6,604 nt of DNA, taken from contig JAFGRF010000299.1 of assembly GCA_016935295.1 (NCBI GenBank), positions 1-6,604 of the forward strand, read 5' to 3'. Positions 4,292-6,604 of this stretch are shown here, one piece after another. Position numbers and translations under genes: made by a program. The DNA comes from Caldifarciminota bacterium. GTDB lineage: Bacteria > Hydrothermota > Tepidihabitantia > Tepidihabitantales > Tepidihabitantaceae. A model generated the notes under the pieces. The model saw only the letters and a list, made by a program, of their open reading frames with translations. It did not search any database and was not told the origin of the DNA. Position 1 is the first letter of the stretch, and each line of letters opens with the position of its first letter.

Positions 4292-5644
4292 TCAGGATGC
4301 GGGCGCTGGCGGGATGAAGCCTTCTTTCATCAGCGTCTGCGTGGTCTCGCGGGCGTGCTTGATGGTGGCCGTGGCCTTCTTGAGCAGTTCGTCCCGGGTC
4401 ATGGTGATGCGCGCGACGCCCTGCTCGATTGCCTTCATGCCGACCGCCACTGCTTCGCGCGGGTAGACTTCCCAGTCGTCCATCGTCGGGACGAGGTAGT
4501 CCTGCTTGAGGCCGCGGTCCTCGGCGACCTTGGCCAGTTCGAGCGCGGCCGCGATGCACATCTCGTCGGTGATGGTCTTGGCGTTGACGTCGAGCGTGCC
4601 GCGGAAGATGCCGGGGAACCCGAGCGAGTTGTTGACCTGGTTGGGGAAGTCGGAGCGGCCGGTCGCGACCACCGCGGCGCCGGCCTCGAGCGCCTCCCAC
4701 GGCCAGATTTCGGGGATCGGGTTGGCGCAGGCAAAGACGACCGCGTCTTTGGCCATGGCGCTTATCCACTCAGGTTTGACCGTGCCCGGACCGGGCGTGG
4801 AGAGGGCGATGAGCACGTCCGCGTCTTTGATTGCGTCGACGATCGTCCCGCGGACGTCCCACTTGTTGGATATCTCGCACATGTGCCACTTTTCCTTGAA
4901 GTCCTTCTGGAGCTCGGTCCGCCCTTTGTGGAGCGTTCCCTTGGAGTCGCACATGATGGTGTTCTCCGGCGTAACGCCGCCTTTGATACAGACGCGGGAG
5001 ATGGCGATGTTGGACGCGCCGGCGCCGAGGAACACAACTTTGACCGTGGCGATGTCCTTGCCGACGAACTTGAGGCCGTTGACGAGGCCGGCGTAGGTGA
5101 CGGCAGCGGTGCCCTGCTGGTCGTCGTGCCAGACCGGTACGTTCATCTCGGCGCGCAGGGTATCGAGGATGCGGAAGCACTTGGGCTGGGAGATGTCTTC
5201 GAGGTTGAAGCCGCCGAAGGAGGGCTCGAGCAGCTTGGCGGTGCGGATGAACTCGTCCGGGTCCTTCGTGCGGAGCGCGATCGGCACGCAGTCCACGCCG
5301 CCGAGGTACTTGAACAGGATGGATTTGCCTTCCATTACCGGCATCGAGGCCTCGGGGCCGATGTCGCCGAGGCCGAGCACGCGCGTGCCGTCGGTCAGGA
5401 CGCAAATCGTGTTCGCGCGGTTGGTGTGCTCGAACGACTTCTCGGGGTGGGCCTGGATGTCCTTGCAGGGTGCGGCCACGCCCGGCGTGTACCAGATGGC
5501 GAAGTCGTTGAAGTCGCGGATACAGCACTTGGGCACGGTCTGGTACTTGCCTTTGTAGTACGGATGCAGCAGCATCGCGTCGGCCGCGGGTTTCCTGGCC
5601 TTGGCGATGAGTTGGTCGATCTCAGGCTGGGAGAGTTTCTTCAT
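4292..5644 (-). CDS. Malic enzyme (oxaloacetate-decarboxylating malate dehydrogenase)
   Basis: Converts L-malate to pyruvate and CO2 with reduction of NAD(P)+, using Mg or Mn, in the cytosol; linked to pyruvate supply and NAD(P)H balance. The 450 residues fit a single-unit prokaryotic malic enzyme without the phosphotransacetylase extension. The catalytic Tyr52 is in WYTPGVA (51-57), and the general-base lysine is probably Lys107 in MEGKSILFK (104-112). Metal ligands are Glu149-Asp150 in NLEDI and the Asp174-Asp175 region of HDDQQGTA (173-180). The Rossmann loop is FLGAGASNIA (205-214), followed by CANPIPEI (306-313) and FPNQVNNSLGFPGIFRG (333-349). Asp233 at the end of the second strand suggests NAD may be used, but cofactor choice is not certain. 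AGAGGAAA (5660-5653, minus strand) lies 8 nt before the ATG. It follows the MFS gene by 21 bp, so the two are probably co-transcribed. Confidence 0.95.
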   Translation of the reverse strand: MKKLSQPEIDQLIAKARKPAADAMLLHPYYKGKYQTVPKCCIRDFNDFAIWYTPGVAAPCKDIQAHPEKSFEHTNRANTICVLTDGTRVLGLGDIGPEASMPVMEGKSILFKYLGGVDCVPIALRTKDPDEFIRTAKLLEPSFGGFNLEDISQPKCFRILDTLRAEMNVPVWHDDQQGTAAVTYAGLVNGLKFVGKDIATVKVVFLGAGASNIAISRVCIKGGVTPENTIMCDSKGTLHKGRTELQKDFKEKWHMCEISNKWDVRGTIVDAIKDADVLIALSTPGPGTVKPEWISAMAKDAVVFACANPIPEIWPWEALEAGAAVVATGRSDFPNQVNNSLGFPGIFRGTLDVNAKTITDEMCIAAALELAKVAEDRGLKQDYLVPTMDDWEVYPREAVAVGMKAIEQGVARITMTRDELLKKATATIKHARETTQTLMKEGFIPPAPAS

Positions 5645-5665
5645 ATATGGTATTTCCTCTGCCGC

Positions 5666-6604
5666 CTAGTCGTGTTTGGGCGGCTTGATGAGCAATGTCA
5701 GCAGGACGGCGGCAACGCACATGGCCGCGGCGACGAAGAACGCCGGCCGGTAGTTGCCGACCGTGAATGCCTTTTCGGACAACGTGCCGGCCGCGTCGGT
5801 CACCTGGTAGGAAACCTTCGCGGAGACTTTCATCAGTGCCGCGGCCAGGAACGGGCCGACGATGCCGCCGGCGCCATAGGCCGAGAACATCCAGCCGTAG
5901 TTGATTCCATAGTGTTTCGTGCCGAAGAAGTCCGCCGTGAAGGCCGGGAAGAGAGCCAGATACCCACCGAAGCAGAGTCCAACGACGGAGATGCCGATGA
6001 TGTACAGGCCGTAGGCCCGGAAGAAGTCGAGTGCGAACATCGCCGCGGCGCAGATTGTCAGCATGATAATGAGGGTCGTCTTGCGCCCGATGCCATCGGA
6101 CACTCTGCCCCAGAAGATGCGGCCCACGGCGTTGAAAATGGCCAGAATGGAGACGGCCATAGCCGCGGCGGAGCCGATAGCCCCGAACACGCTTGAGGAT
6201 ACGGGCGGCGTGCAGACGCCGATGGCGCAGGACTGCCAGACCGGCGAGGCCTTCATGATTACCTGTAGCCCGGCAGTGCAGCCCGCGAAGTAGGTGAGCC
6301 AAAGCAGCCAGAATTGAGGTGTTGCCAGCATCTGGCCCGGCGTGTAATCAGTCTTGGCCGGGGCGACGCCGGCTCTGGGTTGAGGCGGGGTCCAACCGGC
6401 AGGTTTGAATCCGGCCGGCGGGTTGCGGAGCAACTGCGCGCCGAGTACTATGGCAACGAGGAAGATAGTACCGAGAGCCATGAAGGTGTTGAATACACCA
6501 ACCTTGGGCAGGCCGAAGAGGCTGGCACCGAGAATCTGGTACTTGCCGCCGGTAATGAGACCTTTGGCCAGGGGCGCGAAGAAAAACGCGCCGGCGCCAA
6601 AGCC
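5666..6604 (-). CDS. OFA-family MFS transporter, N-terminus beyond the right edge
   Basis: An inner-membrane carrier of the oxalate/formate antiporter (OFA) branch of the major facilitator superfamily. The frame is open from the right edge to the TAG at 5668-5666, giving 312 visible residues. The Met at 6481 is internal, since homologous sequence continues above it. Visible residues 1-17 (GFGAGAFFFAPLAKGLI) match a mid-N-domain helix of this branch. A helix at about 38-59 leads into the central loop LRNPPAGFKPAGW (59-71), a strong OFA signature. The second half has about six helices with the MFS loop motif GRIFWGRVSDGIGRK (161-175). Two longer loops are notable, about 122-145 and 258-284, the latter before the last helix. 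The substrate is not determined; related carriers move oxalate, formate, lactate or pyruvate. The malic enzyme gene 21 bp downstream suggests malate, pyruvate or another small carboxylate. Confidence 0.88.
   Translation of the reverse strand, partial: GFGAGAFFFAPLAKGLITGGKYQILGASLFGLPKVGVFNTFMALGTIFLVAIVLGAQLLRNPPAGFKPAGWTPPQPRAGVAPAKTDYTPGQMLATPQFWLLWLTYFAGCTAGLQVIMKASPVWQSCAIGVCTPPVSSSVFGAIGSAAAMAVSILAIFNAVGRIFWGRVSDGIGRKTTLIIMLTICAAAMFALDFFRAYGLYIIGISVVGLCFGGYLALFPAFTADFFGTKHYGINYGWMFSAYGAGGIVGPFLAAALMKVSAKVSYQVTDAAGTLSEKAFTVGNYRPAFFVAAAMCVAAVLLTLLIKPPKHD

Noticed and set aside
4265..6196. A 643-residue open frame on the plus strand, longer than the malic enzyme opposite it
   Set aside because: It is antisense to both the malic enzyme and the MFS gene, whose family motifs are unmistakable. 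Its product is a low-complexity chain rich in Asp, Glu, Arg, Gly and Val, as expected from the complement of GC-rich third-position bias.

Overview
The window is GC-rich bacterial chromosome with five recognisable genes and an unusual gene-poor stretch at its left end. The best clue to the host is a short secreted protein ending in a type-A C-terminal sorting domain of the type IX secretion system (T9SS). With the high GC and the mix of neighbours, this points to the Bacteroidota/FCB side of the tree, perhaps an uncultured phylum of the WOR-3/Stahlbacteria, Cloacimonadota or Fermentibacterota kind. The phylum is an inference; no rRNA or tRNA lies in the window. Two genes end in TGA and none has an internal TGA, so the genetic code is standard.

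Layout. Positions 2-289 hold an open frame running in from the left edge, possibly the tail of an unrecognised gene. Positions 290-982 carry no convincing gene but much structure: an indel-free 12-nt tandem array of 24 degenerate units (303-590), a REP/MITE-like imperfect palindrome (724-812), a second imperfect hairpin (817-849), a sigma70-type promoter (852-879) and a leader of about 95 nt with alternative hairpins. All of this lies in front of guaB (983-2440, +), IMP dehydrogenase, the first committed step of GMP synthesis. Only 18 bp after guaB comes the end of a convergent gene (2459-3217, -) for a two-domain GNAT acetyltransferase of the YoaP type. It is read divergently from a small CARDB plus T9SS-sorting-domain protein (3492-4154, +). 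The divergent intergenic region has a good promoter in each direction. A 137-bp convergent spacer with three inverted repeats separates this gene from a minus-strand operon: an OFA-family MFS transporter (5666 to the right edge, its N-terminus outside the window), followed after 21 bp by a malic enzyme (4292-5644).

How the genes fit together. The MFS-malic enzyme pair is the only clear operon. It probably couples transport of a small carboxylate such as malate, pyruvate or lactate to malate/pyruvate interconversion. The other three genes look like independent transcription units. No defence system, CRISPR array or transposase gene is visible. The most unusual item is the 12-nt periodic array at 303-590.
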